Part shown: in pieces, positions 24,406-31,676 of the stretch
Numbering within the stretch: the stretch's first letter is position 1
How the letters are laid out: each line of letters begins with the position of its first letter
Assembly: GCF_003233845.1 (NCBI RefSeq)
Contig: NZ_QKRB01000052.1
Coordinates: 1 to 34,502 of the forward strand
Reading direction: 5' to 3'
Length of the DNA: 34,502 bases
Source: Paenibacillus sambharensis
Lineage (GTDB): Bacteria > Bacillota > Bacilli > Paenibacillales > Paenibacillaceae
Translations under genes and position numbers: made by a program
Notes under the pieces: model-generated
Database searches by the model: none
What the model was told of the DNA's origin: nothing
The model's input: the letters and a program-made list of their open reading frames with translations, nothing else

Positions 24406-24480
24406 GTAAGGTAGAGTAATGTAATGTAGAGTAATGTAATGTAGGGTAAGGTAAGGTAAGGTAAGGTAAGGTAAGGTAAG
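24406..24480 (+). repeat. Pentanucleotide microsatellite, 15 GTANN units
   Basis: Fifteen consecutive 5-base units all beginning GTA. The last seven are pure GTAAG (24446-24480). The first eight are variants, including a duplicated GTAGA-GTAAT-GTAAT triplet. It starts 18 bases after the methyltransferase stop and lies in non-coding DNA. Confidence 0.93.
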
Positions 24481-24497
24481 GATGGCTGGCTTGGGCG

Positions 24498-24523
24498 AAA
24501 TTCCTGCGAATCTGCATCTTTTT
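24498..24523. repeat. Interspersed CCTGC hairpin repeat, copy 1 (degenerate)
   Basis: AAATTCCTGC followed by a decayed partner arm (TGCATCTTTTT). It shares the left arm and spacing of copies 2-4. Confidence 0.55.
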
Positions 24524-24546
24524 CCTATGCTTAACCCGGCTTTGCG

Positions 24547-24575
24547 AAAAATTCCTGCGGATGTGCAGGTATTTC
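24547..24575. repeat. Interspersed CCTGC hairpin repeat, copy 2
   Basis: AAATTCCTGC, six bases, GCAGGTATTT: an imperfect palindrome of about 27 bases with a CCTGC/GCAGG core. Confidence 0.75.
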
Positions 24576-24609
24576 GTCCGAAGTGACACTATCTAGCTGA
24601 AAGCAGCAT

Positions 24610-24635
24610 AAATACCTGCATTATCGCAGGAATTC
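24610..24635. repeat. Interspersed CCTGC hairpin repeat, copy 3
   Basis: AAATACCTGC, six bases, GCAGGAATTC: the same design as copy 2, about 63 bases downstream. Confidence 0.78.
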
Positions 24636-24662
24636 TATGCTCCCACACACTTGAGCGATGAG

Positions 24663-24686
24663 TGCCTGCACTTTTGCAGGAATTTT
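24663..24686. repeat. Interspersed CCTGC hairpin repeat, copy 4
   Basis: TGCCTGCA, four bases, TGCAGGAATTTT: the same core with a slightly longer stem and shorter loop. Confidence 0.72.
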
Positions 24687-24763
24687 GCTTTGAACGGCAT
24701 CGTTGACGGGGAAGTAGACGTGACTTACCAAGCATCAGTTGCATGGAAACGACTATGATGGCC

Positions 24764-24866
24764 GCCTGATAGGCACAAAATGCGCTTAAGCACAACAAGG
24801 CGACATAGAAAGCACGACAAAGGAACCTGGCAGACACAACAAGGGTGCCTGAAAGGCACGAGAAGA
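24764..24866. repeat. Degenerate tandem repeat of about 20-22 bp
   Basis: About five diverged units that align around GCCTG-AAGGCACGACAAGG. The last three units are each 22 bases long. The whole stretch 24388-24972 holds no credible gene, only this array, the microsatellite, the hairpins and a terminator. Confidence 0.55.
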
Positions 24867-24909
24867 GTCCGTCCAGTTACCAGACTGGCGCGGACTCTTC
24901 TTGTCTTTC
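24861..24909. terminator. Convergent terminator between methyltransferase and xylosidase
   Basis: AGAAGAGTCCG (24861-24871) pairs with CGGACTCTTCT (24891-24901). Inside it, CCAG/CTGG extends the stem. The plus strand then reads TTGTCTTT. The T run is weak on both strands, so efficiency is uncertain. Confidence 0.6.
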
Positions 24910-24972
24910 ATCCTGCAGGAGCATGACGTGTCTCAAATTATTCTTCATCCCGCATTATTAAGCAACTGTCTC

Positions 24973-26529
24973 CTAATACATACCAGAGTACGACGTGATC
25001 AGACTATCATCCAATCCGGCATAGCTGGCAGTCTCGTCCCGTACGGGCAGCAGCTCGATCAGCGTTACTTCGTTCTTGGCGAGCATTAGCGGAAGCTGCA
25101 GGCGGCCGTCAGCGGCAGGCATGCGGGCAGTAGTCAGCAGAGGCTGGGCCGCTTGACGCAGCACCTTCACGGCTTGCCGGTCAGGGAATCTTGGACGGCC
25201 CAACTGACGCCAAGTGTCCCACGGATTGCCGTGCTGCTCATCCACCTGTTGGCGCTTCACGAACACCTCGCCAGCGGGAGCGGGCAGGTCGAGCGTCAGC
25301 TCTTGCACCCGATTCGCTTTATCCATCACCAGATTCCAGACAATCAGAGCGATCGTGCCATCCTTGCGTCTCGTTACAATCACCTGTTCATCCCGATAAA
25401 GCAGCTCATCCCCCAGCTGGTTGAAGAAGGCAAACAGGTGAAAGGTCGGTTTGGCAATACCGTTCAGACCCATCATGCCGAAACCGCCGTGGAACTGAGC
25501 CTTCGGCACATCCAGCTCCTCAAACACATCACTGAAGGTCCAGTAGGAGAAGGAGTCCGCATAATCGCCGCCCTCGCTGAGAATACGTGCCAGATAAGCG
25601 GCATTCAGCACCGTGTCATGGACCGGATTAATCGGACTGTAGGAGGTATTATACTCCGTAATGTGCAGCGGCAGATCGGGATAAGGAGATTCGTTGATCA
25701 GCTCGCGCACCTGGCGGAACTGCTGCAGCATATCGACTGGCTCTGTCAGTTCCTGATAGTAATATTCGAAGGTAACCTTGTTGGGCTGGTGGGACGTATA
25801 GGCATGCCTGCTCACAAAATCAACCGGAACCTGCTGCTCGTGGCAGAAATTCAGAAAATCCGTGATCCAGTGGTCGGCGCCGCCGCAGATCGCTGGTCCG
25901 CCGACCTGCAGATCTGGATGCACCTGTTTGACGGCTTCAGCCGTCACCTGATACAGCTTGAAATATTCACCCTTGTCGGCATCCTTCCAGAAGTTGACCA
26001 GATTCGGCTCATTCCACACCTCGAACGGCCACCTCAGCACTTCCTCCAGCCCGTACCGCTCTACGAAGTGGGAGACGACCGCGACGATTAGGTCCCGCCA
26101 TTTTCCATAGTCGTTTGGAGGTGTCACATTGCCTTCCCAGTAAAAAATCGTCTGCTCACCCGATGCCAGCGGTTTCGGCATGAACCCGAGCTCCACGAAC
26201 GGGCGGATGCCGCGTTCCAGATAGCTGTCGAAGATCCGGTCGATATAGGTGAAGTTATAGAAGGGGCGCTTCTCTCCGTCAATCTCCACCTCGCGGTAAA
26301 TGCCAACATCATCATGCAGCAGGCCGTGCCCGCGGATGTACTCGAAGCCGACTGCCTCCTGAACGAGATCCAGGTGTTCGAGGTACTCGTGCTGCAGGGC
26401 AAGGCCGAGACGCCCGGTTCCGACACAGTACTTCCAGTTCCCCTTGAACGTTCCGATTGCTTCGGACGGGATAGAGATGGTTGATTGCGCTTTCAATTCA
26501 TCCTGCGATTGATTCTGTTCCTGCTGCAT
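24973..26529 (-). CDS. GH39 beta-xylosidase
   Basis: 518 residues with AGGAGG seven bases before the ATG. Glycoside hydrolase family 39: a TIM barrel with acid/base Glu174 in FEVWNEPNL and nucleophile Glu292 in [10 protein letters not shown]. The 118-residue spacing is close to that of characterised GH39 xylosidases. Other family features are YIRGHGLL (64-71), SRHAYTS and [12 protein letters not shown], followed by a C-terminal beta domain. No signal peptide, so it should hydrolyse imported xylo-oligosaccharides in the cytoplasm. No transporter or xylose gene adjoins it, but the glucuronate genes 3.5 kb away fit a glucuronoxylan diet. Activity on other pentosides cannot be excluded. Confidence 0.92.
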   Translation of the reverse strand: MQQEQNQSQDELKAQSTISIPSEAIGTFKGNWKYCVGTGRLGLALQHEYLEHLDLVQEAVGFEYIRGHGLLHDDVGIYREVEIDGEKRPFYNFTYIDRIFDSYLERGIRPFVELGFMPKPLASGEQTIFYWEGNVTPPNDYGKWRDLIVAVVSHFVERYGLEEVLRWPFEVWNEPNLVNFWKDADKGEYFKLYQVTAEAVKQVHPDLQVGGPAICGGADHWITDFLNFCHEQQVPVDFVSRHAYTSHQPNKVTFEYYYQELTEPVDMLQQFRQVRELINESPYPDLPLHITEYNTSYSPINPVHDTVLNAAYLARILSEGGDYADSFSYWTFSDVFEELDVPKAQFHGGFGMMGLNGIAKPTFHLFAFFNQLGDELLYRDEQVIVTRRKDGTIALIVWNLVMDKANRVQELTLDLPAPAGEVFVKRQQVDEQHGNPWDTWRQLGRPRFPDRQAVKVLRQAAQPLLTTARMPAADGRLQLPLMLAKNEVTLIELLPVRDETASYAGLDDSLITSYSGMY

Positions 26530-26575
26530 GGTTCAGCCTCCTGTTCAGTAACAAGCATCTACCGGTCATCTTAAC

Positions 26576-26619
26576 AGCAGGAATTATACTGGGGAAGACA
26601 GTAAACTATAGTTCCTGCT
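26576..26619. promoter_or_regulatory. Inverted repeat in the xylosidase promoter region
   Basis: AGCAGGAA (26576-26583) and TTCCTGCT (26612-26619) are perfect 8-bp arms 28 bases apart. On the minus strand a TATAAT (complement of 26583-26588) overlaps the proximal arm and lacks a good -35. An activator- or repressor-bound site for the xylosidase gene is plausible. Confidence 0.5.
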
Positions 26620-26701
26620 TAGGTAATTAAAGCTGCAGCAGCTTCCGGTGGTTATGGCGGTAAGTTTTACTCACTCTACTGGTGGTGAGTGGCTGATTTT
26701 T

Positions 26702-26720
26702 TGTAATACCTTGCATTACA
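26702..26720. promoter_or_regulatory. TGTAAT-N7-ATTACA palindrome, probable PadR operator
   Basis: A perfect 6-bp inverted repeat with a seven-base centre that covers the -35 hexamer of the padR promoter. Dyads of this size upstream of padR genes are commonly bound by the regulator itself. Confidence 0.62.
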
Positions 26721-26739
26721 TAGTATTCGTGTTTATACT
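26711..26739 (+). promoter_or_regulatory. Promoter of the PadR/permease-prefix operon
   Basis: TTGCAT (26711-26716) and TATACT (26734-26739) with exactly 17 bases between. The start codon is only about 19 bases after the -10, so the leader is very short. Confidence 0.72.
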
Positions 26740-26757
26740 TATCCAGAGGTGAATGAC

Positions 26758-27111
26758 TTGGATATTAACAAAGAGGTTTTGAAAGGCCATATTGATACGC
26801 TGATCCTATCATTGCTCTATAGCCGGGATATGTATGGATACGATCTAGCTAAGACAGTCCGGGAGAAAAGCGGCAATACGTTTGAGCTTAAAGAAGGCAC
26901 GCTGTACTTGTCGTTAAAGAGACTCGAGCAGAATAAATGGGTCGAGTCTTATTGGGGGGATGAACAGGGCCCTGGGGGAAGGCGGAAGTATTATAAACTC
27001 ACGCCGCTGGGCGAGGGAGAGTTAGACCGCAAGTATGAAGAGTGGCAGTTCATGAAAAAAATGATGGATTCTTTTTTGAAAAGGGAGAATGAGCCGAATG
27101 AAACAGATTGA
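26758..27111 (+). CDS. PadR-family transcriptional regulator
   Basis: 117 residues from TTG 26758, which has AGAGGTGA at a normal gap; an upstream in-frame GTG at 26749 overlaps that site. The PadR winged helix spans about 1-90: VLKGHIDTLILSLLY, MYGYDLAK, ELKEGTLYLSLKRLE and GRRKYYKLTPLGE. A short helical tail provides dimerisation. It is likely a repressor of its own operon through the dyad at the -35. The downstream membrane gene overlaps its 3' end by 14 bases, the common PadR plus permease-prefix pairing of Firmicutes, often tied to envelope stress. Confidence 0.93.
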   Translation: MDINKEVLKGHIDTLILSLLYSRDMYGYDLAKTVREKSGNTFELKEGTLYLSLKRLEQNKWVESYWGDEQGPGGRRKYYKLTPLGEGELDRKYEEWQFMKKMMDSFLKRENEPNETD

Positions 27112-27853
27112 TGAGTATGTTAATTCTGTGTATGCCAACCTTGATGGAACGGAAGCAGAAGAGTTGAAAGAAGAAATGAGAGCACATCTGCTGCAAGCCG
27201 CCCAGGAGTTAATGGCTGAAGGGAAAACGGAAGAAGAGGCGGTGAAGATCGCAGTAGAGCGTTTTGGTGATGAGCGCATGATAAGAGGGCAGGTAGCTGA
27301 ATATTTTCAAATCCCCCGTATGTTTGCTGTGAATGTTCTGCGAGCTGCTATTGTTTTCGCAACCTTGGGTATTTTGCTAGGATGTTTGTTTGCTTATAAC
27401 GAATATCAGCTTACGGGCGAGCGCGAGCATGTTAAGCAGCAAGCCCTGGAGGTGCTGAGTATTGGACCGGAGATTAGTGAGGAGAGTAAGCGGGAACTGG
27501 TCAAAATTGCAGCCGCCGCTCCGCAGATTAAATCCCTGGAAATCTCGTTAGCAAACACGAACCCGGCAGATGCTGATTTGATATACCAAGAGCCTTTTAA
27601 ACATGTAATGTATTGGAATGCCGCTATGGGTGAGGCCGTGAGTGACGGCATATGGGATGTGCGAATTAGTTATGAACATTATCAACTCGGATGGATCAAC
27701 AGCATAATGGTATGTCTGGTTATTTACTGGGTGCTTTTTGCAATTTGGGCGATCATGCAGGCCTATCGGACTCGTAAACTGCGCATTTTCTGGATCGTCG
27801 CGATCTCACTTTTTAACATTCCAGCTTATTTGGTGTACCGGGCGCGGCATTAA
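27098..27853 (+). CDS. Permease-prefix-domain membrane protein
   Basis: 251 residues from ATG 27098, with GGGAG nine bases upstream; the earlier ATG at 27089 is too close to that site. The N-terminal permease prefix domain 1 (about 1-65, IDEYVNSVYANL, EEMRAHLL, AVKIAVERFGD) is followed by a membrane segment (about 75-97). A soluble extracytoplasmic stretch of about 100 residues comes next, then two further membrane segments (about 200-245). It is partnered with and probably controlled by the upstream PadR regulator. The stop overlaps the convergent gene's stop by three bases. The molecular function of this group is poorly defined. Confidence 0.82.
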   Translation: MKQIDEYVNSVYANLDGTEAEELKEEMRAHLLQAAQELMAEGKTEEEAVKIAVERFGDERMIRGQVAEYFQIPRMFAVNVLRAAIVFATLGILLGCLFAYNEYQLTGEREHVKQQALEVLSIGPEISEESKRELVKIAAAAPQIKSLEISLANTNPADADLIYQEPFKHVMYWNAAMGEAVSDGIWDVRISYEHYQLGWINSIMVCLVIYWVLFAIWAIMQAYRTRKLRIFWIVAISLFNIPAYLVYRARH

Positions 27854-28311
27854 AGTGTCTCATTATTTGCTTCATCCTGCTTTTTAACATGATCACCTAG
27901 TTTGCTGATCAGGGTGATGAGTCCATATAGGAACAGAGCCAGCAGAATTTCGGTTTGGTAATTCCCGATTTCGAATCCGGCAATCCACTGATTAATCATG
28001 TGAATAATGGCGCCGAAGACGGCAATGAGAACGACTTCCTGCACAGCTATTCCAGCTAATTTGAAACGGTCCCCAAACAAGTGAGTTCGCAGGGTCTCTA
28101 AGAAGGTACCGAAGATGCCCACAATACCCAACCCCAAAAATAGTAAGGCAGCGAATGCAAACATGGAGCCTATAGACGATATGCGGATTTCAATGAAATC
28201 AAACATTTGGAGTGAGTACACGGAAAACACGACAACGGTACCCAGAATGAGGATGATCCCGGCCAGGACGGCCAGCAATTGTACGTGATTCTTGATGCGG
28301 CCTTTGCTCAA
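27850..28311 (-). CDS. Four-TM membrane protein, unknown function
   Basis: 153 residues from TTG 28311, with GGAGGTG eight bases upstream; the open frame extends to 28446 but overlaps the preceding gene. There are four clear membrane segments (about 9-31, 43-67, 83-105 and 118-138) with a Lys/Glu-rich C-terminus. It lies 40 bases downstream of the YjcQ-like gene on the same strand, so the two probably form one transcript. Its stop codon interleaves with the stop of the convergent permease-prefix gene. Family not recognised. Confidence 0.72.
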   Translation of the reverse strand: MSKGRIKNHVQLLAVLAGIILILGTVVVFSVYSLQMFDFIEIRISSIGSMFAFAALLFLGLGIVGIFGTFLETLRTHLFGDRFKLAGIAVQEVVLIAVFGAIIHMINQWIAGFEIGNYQTEILLALFLYGLITLISKLGDHVKKQDEANNETL

Positions 28312-28351
28312 CAGTAGACACCTCCATTTGATGTTAAACATTGAAATGCGC

Positions 28352-28666
28352 TTAATCGGCCTCCTCGGCCCCGTTGCTGTACAAGATTTTATCAAGCTCA
28401 ACCCAGGGTTTGAGACTCGTTCTCTCTGCAGGATACTCACTTTCAAGCCCGCTGTACTCTTCCAGGAGGCTTAGCCCCTTAGGAGTAAGTCTTGCCGGCC
28501 TTAGGGAATAGGCATCTTTGACCCAGAGTACTCGCTCTATAAAGCCCTTGCGTTCTAGAAATCTAATGAAATTCTCGAATTCAACATCCTTTAGCCCATA
28601 GTCTCCGGCAGTTGGAATGAAGTTCTTCAGCTTCAATTCTCTTAATACGCTGTAGCCAGTTCTCAT
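28352..28666 (-). CDS. YjcQ-like winged-helix protein
   Basis: 104 residues. The pattern LRELKLKNFIP, DYGLKDVEFENFIRFLERKGFIERVL and ARLTPKGLSLLEEY resembles the YjcQ family of small winged-helix proteins found in Bacilli and their phages. AGGTG lies about seven bases before the ATG. It probably precedes the four-TM gene in a two-gene operon. The family assignment is by pattern memory and is moderate. A regulatory role for the membrane partner is possible, but unsupported by a visible operator. Confidence 0.65.
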   Translation of the reverse strand: MRTGYSVLRELKLKNFIPTAGDYGLKDVEFENFIRFLERKGFIERVLWVKDAYSLRPARLTPKGLSLLEEYSGLESEYPAERTSLKPWVELDKILYSNGAEEAD

Positions 28667-28943
28667 GGATTACACCTGCCTCTTTACCACAATTATGGCA
28701 GGCACGGGACTCTTAATGCAAATTAATTCAATTTAAGTATAACTCTTACTTTCAAAAGTGGGGGCTATACGATGCGAAGCGAAGCCCGGCTCTTTATGCG
28801 GGGCCAGGCTTCTTGCAATACTTCTTAGTGCAGATGTTGACCCAATATTAACCCCAAGACTCGTACAGCCGATAAGTATATAAATGGCGCCCACTTTGTG
28901 AAGCGATCAGGATGGTCAAGGCATACTTTAGGAGTTGAACAAG

Positions 28944-30965
28944 GTGAATATAGGGGGCAGTTATAACTACTACATTGTTGCCCTGTCAGTAGTTATTGCT
29001 ATTTTGGCGTCATACTCGGCACTTAATATTACGACTAAAATCTCGCATGCTAGTGGGAAAAGCAAATATTTCTGGCTTCTGGCAGGTGCCTTTATCATGG
29101 GCGAAGGGATCTGGTCCATGCATTTTGTCGGTATGCTGGCCTTTCACCTGCACACTGAGGTGAGATATGATATATGGCTTACTTGTCTCTCTATGCTGGC
29201 AAGTATTGTCTCATCGTTTATTGCGTTTTATATCACCATGCCGAAGAATATTGTCTGGTACAAGATTGCAATCGGCGGGCTGTTTATGGGCAGCGGAATT
29301 GTCATCATGCATTACATCGGCATGGAAGCCATGATCGTGCAAGCCCATATCAGATATGATCATAAGCTGTGGGTCGTGTCAGCTGTTATCGCCTTTGCAG
29401 CCTCGTTTGCAGCTTTATTCTTATTTCGGCAATTCCGAAACCAATCATCCTACAGCTGGCTCAAGTGGCTTTCAGCGATTGTCATGGGGGCCGCCATCTG
29501 CGGTATGCACTATACGGGTATGCTCGCCGCACAATACGAAGCGCACGGCAGTTTGACAACGGGGCATAATACCCCCTCTGTTGATGTTTTTCTATTATAT
29601 GGTGTTACGGTAACCATTTTCGCTATCCTATTTATATCATGGGGCGCCATGTTTTTTGACCGGCATGTGCTGGAGCGGATGGCTTATAAGGATTCGATTA
29701 CAGGTTTACCGAACCGTAATGAGATGAACCGGTTCTTCGACACCTATGAGGGCAGTGACAGCATCGCGGTCTTGTTTCTGGATTTGGACCGGTTTAAATC
29801 TATTAATGATACGCTTGGACATAATATCGGTGATTTACTGGTACAGCAGGTTGGCCTTCGTCTGCAGCAATTCATTCGGAGGGACCAGATGGCCTTCCGG
29901 ATCGGCGGTGATGAGTTCCTGTTTATTGTGAACAGCGGGGATTTAGCGCGGATTGAAGCGTTTGCGAAGGATATCTTGCAAACCATTAAAAAGGTGTATC
30001 ATATAGGCGGCAATGAATTATATGTTACGGGAAGTATCGGTATCAGTGTGGGGTCCATTCAGGAAAATGACCGTTCTATCCTTCTTAAGACAGCGGATAC
30101 TGCTATGTATAAAGCAAAAGGGCTCGGTAAAAACCAGTACTGCATATACAGCGATGAGATGGGGACGCGCGAGGTCCGCAAGATGGAACTGGAAAAGGAT
30201 CTGCAGTTGGCCCTCGAACAAAAGCAGTTCTATGTCGTTTATCAGCCCAAATGGAATGTGAGAACCAATCAGCTGTATGGCTTTGAAGCGCTGACCCGTT
30301 GGAATCATCCGCGTCTGGGTCATGTCTCGCCAAGTGAATTTATCCCGATCGCTGAGGAAACAGGCCATATCATCCCAATGACCAGATGGATGGTAGAAGA
30401 AGCTTGCCGGCAGAACAAGCTCTGGCAATCCCAGGGAGTTGCGAAGCCGGTCTCCGTTAATCTTTCAACGCGTCTCTTCGAAACGGACAGCTTATTGGAT
30501 ATGATTCATGGCATATTAACAAGCGTTGAACTTGAGCCTGAATTCCTCGAACTTGAGATAACAGAATCTATGGTGCTCCATGATATTGATGATATTATCC
30601 GGCAGCTCTTGGAAATTCGTAAGCTTGGTGTGAGAGTCTCAATGGATGACTTCGGCACAGGATATTCCTCAATTGGTCTGATTGACCGGCTGCCGATTGA
30701 TGCACTCAAGCTGGACCGATTGTTTACGAATGATCTAGACACACCGAGCAAGCGCGCTGTTATCCATGCGATTATTCTAATGGCCGAAAATCTGCATTTG
30801 GATGTCATCGCAGAAGGAGTTGAGCATCAGGAGCATATAGACTTTCTGTCTCAACTCGGATGTTACGTTATGCAAGGATATTACTACGGCAAACCGATGT
30901 TAATTGAAACAATCGAGCAATGGCTGAAGGATCATCCGGGGGCCGGCGCACCGGAAAATGAATAG
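28944..30965 (+). CDS. MHYT-GGDEF-EAL c-di-GMP turnover protein
   Basis: 673 residues from GTG 28944, with TAGGAG nine bases upstream. The N-terminal MHYT sensor (about 1-230) has seven membrane segments and three MHYT-type motifs: MHFVGM, MHYIGM and MHYTGM, thought to bind metal and sense small gases. A GGDEF domain follows with an intact GGDEF at 321-325. The EAL domain has FEALTRW (EAL at 448-450), VNLSTRLF, ELEITES, MDDFGTGYSS, LKLDR, AEGVE and QGYYYGKP, so phosphodiesterase residues look complete. The RxxD inhibitory site before GGDEF reads RRDQ, so product inhibition may be absent. Both activities are possible; which dominates cannot be told from sequence. The 277 bases upstream contain no recognisable c-di-GMP riboswitch. 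Confidence 0.94.
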   Translation: MNIGGSYNYYIVALSVVIAILASYSALNITTKISHASGKSKYFWLLAGAFIMGEGIWSMHFVGMLAFHLHTEVRYDIWLTCLSMLASIVSSFIAFYITMPKNIVWYKIAIGGLFMGSGIVIMHYIGMEAMIVQAHIRYDHKLWVVSAVIAFAASFAALFLFRQFRNQSSYSWLKWLSAIVMGAAICGMHYTGMLAAQYEAHGSLTTGHNTPSVDVFLLYGVTVTIFAILFISWGAMFFDRHVLERMAYKDSITGLPNRNEMNRFFDTYEGSDSIAVLFLDLDRFKSINDTLGHNIGDLLVQQVGLRLQQFIRRDQMAFRIGGDEFLFIVNSGDLARIEAFAKDILQTIKKVYHIGGNELYVTGSIGISVGSIQENDRSILLKTADTAMYKAKGLGKNQYCIYSDEMGTREVRKMELEKDLQLALEQKQFYVVYQPKWNVRTNQLYGFEALTRWNHPRLGHVSPSEFIPIAEETGHIIPMTRWMVEEACRQNKLWQSQGVAKPVSVNLSTRLFETDSLLDMIHGILTSVELEPEFLELEITESMVLHDIDDIIRQLLEIRKLGVRVSMDDFGTGYSSIGLIDRLPIDALKLDRLFTNDLDTPSKRAVIHAIILMAENLHLDVIAEGVEHQEHIDFLSQLGCYVMQGYYYGKPMLIETIEQWLKDHPGAGAPENE

Positions 30966-31026
30966 TCGTCCCGAGCTCCGCTCCTCTCATTCATATACAC
31001 CCTTAATTATCTAGCAGAGGGAGAGG

Positions 31027-31055
31027 TTTACAGATAACAGTGTGTTTAATAGAAT
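31027..31055 (+). promoter_or_regulatory. Promoter of the VOC-family gene
   Basis: TTTACA (31027-31032) and TAGAAT (31050-31055) are separated by exactly 17 bases, about 38 bases ahead of the start codon. The -10 lies inside the left arm of a palindrome. Confidence 0.68.
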
Positions 31056-31075
31056 ATATGGGGAAGATATTCTAT
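31049..31075. promoter_or_regulatory. 9-bp-arm palindrome overlapping the VOC gene -10 and start site
   Basis: ATAGAATAT (31049-31057) and ATATTCTAT (31067-31075) are perfect inverted copies with a nine-base centre. The site covers the -10 and expected transcription start, a classic repressor position. The regulator is not in evidence. Confidence 0.6.
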
Positions 31076-31092
31076 ATAAAGGTGGTTTACCA

Positions 31093-31455
31093 ATGAGTGA
31101 ACAAGCAACCCAGCAGTTTGTTGACCGAATTGATGCGGTTTTTCTACCGGTACGGAATCTTCAGGAGTCGTTAGCATGGTATCAAGAGGTGTTCGGGTTC
31201 GATTTGCGCTGGAGCAATGAACGAATGGCCGGATTAGCTATAGCGCCGAACTGCGGATTTCATCTGGTACAGATCCCGGATTTTGAGCCTATTGATACAT
31301 ACACCCCGTTTAACTTCGTCGTGAAGGATGTAGAGGAAGTAAGGGAAAGACTTGAACGCAGCGGGGTACAAGTTTCTGAGATTAGAAACGGTGAGCCTAA
31401 GCGGTTTGATCTTACTGACCTTAATGGAAGTATGATCAGTGTTATTCAGTTATAA
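31093..31455 (+). CDS. VOC/glyoxalase-superfamily protein
   Basis: 120 residues from ATG 31093, preceded by AAAGGTGG; an in-frame GTG at 31042 would include the promoter dyad and is rejected. It shows two beta-alpha-beta-beta-beta units of the vicinal-oxygen-chelate fold: AVFLPVRNLQESLAWYQEVFGF and FNFVVKDVEEVRERLERSG, ending in RFDLTDLNGSMISVIQL. Members range from glyoxalase and dioxygenases to antibiotic-binding proteins. The substrate is not predictable. It is single-cistron, with its own palindrome-overlapped promoter and a strong terminator. Confidence 0.85.
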   Translation: MSEQATQQFVDRIDAVFLPVRNLQESLAWYQEVFGFDLRWSNERMAGLAIAPNCGFHLVQIPDFEPIDTYTPFNFVVKDVEEVRERLERSGVQVSEIRNGEPKRFDLTDLNGSMISVIQL

Positions 31456-31490
31456 CGAAGCGGATTGATTATGAGGGAAGCAGAGAAGGG

Positions 31491-31525
31491 AGGCAGCCGG
31501 TCAAGTAGACCGGCTGCCTGTTTTG
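31491..31525 (+). terminator. Rho-independent terminator after the VOC gene
   Basis: AGGCAGCCGGTC (31491-31502) pairs perfectly with GACCGGCTGCCT (31508-31519) around a five-base loop, followed by GTTTTG. Confidence 0.88.
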
Positions 31526-31676
31526 ACATGGACACCGTCAAGACGGCATTGTAGATGCATGCGAGATGGCTGCGGAACGGATAAGCAGCGCAGCGCGCAA
31601 TAATCAACTAGCTTTTTCGGCACGGTCTTGCATATATTCATAAAGCCGGTGAATTTTCTGTAAAGGGGAGCTTCTC

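Noticed and set aside
28667-28943. c-di-GMP riboswitch ahead of the GGDEF-EAL gene
   Set aside because: The region has a loose GAAGCC/GGCTTC dyad but lacks the conserved core of class I or II c-di-GMP aptamers.
31526-31676. Guanidine riboswitch ahead of the SMR pair
   Set aside because: An ACGG lies in a GCTGC/GCAGC stem, but its loop is too long for the paired ACGR-loop design and no class I or III core was recognised.
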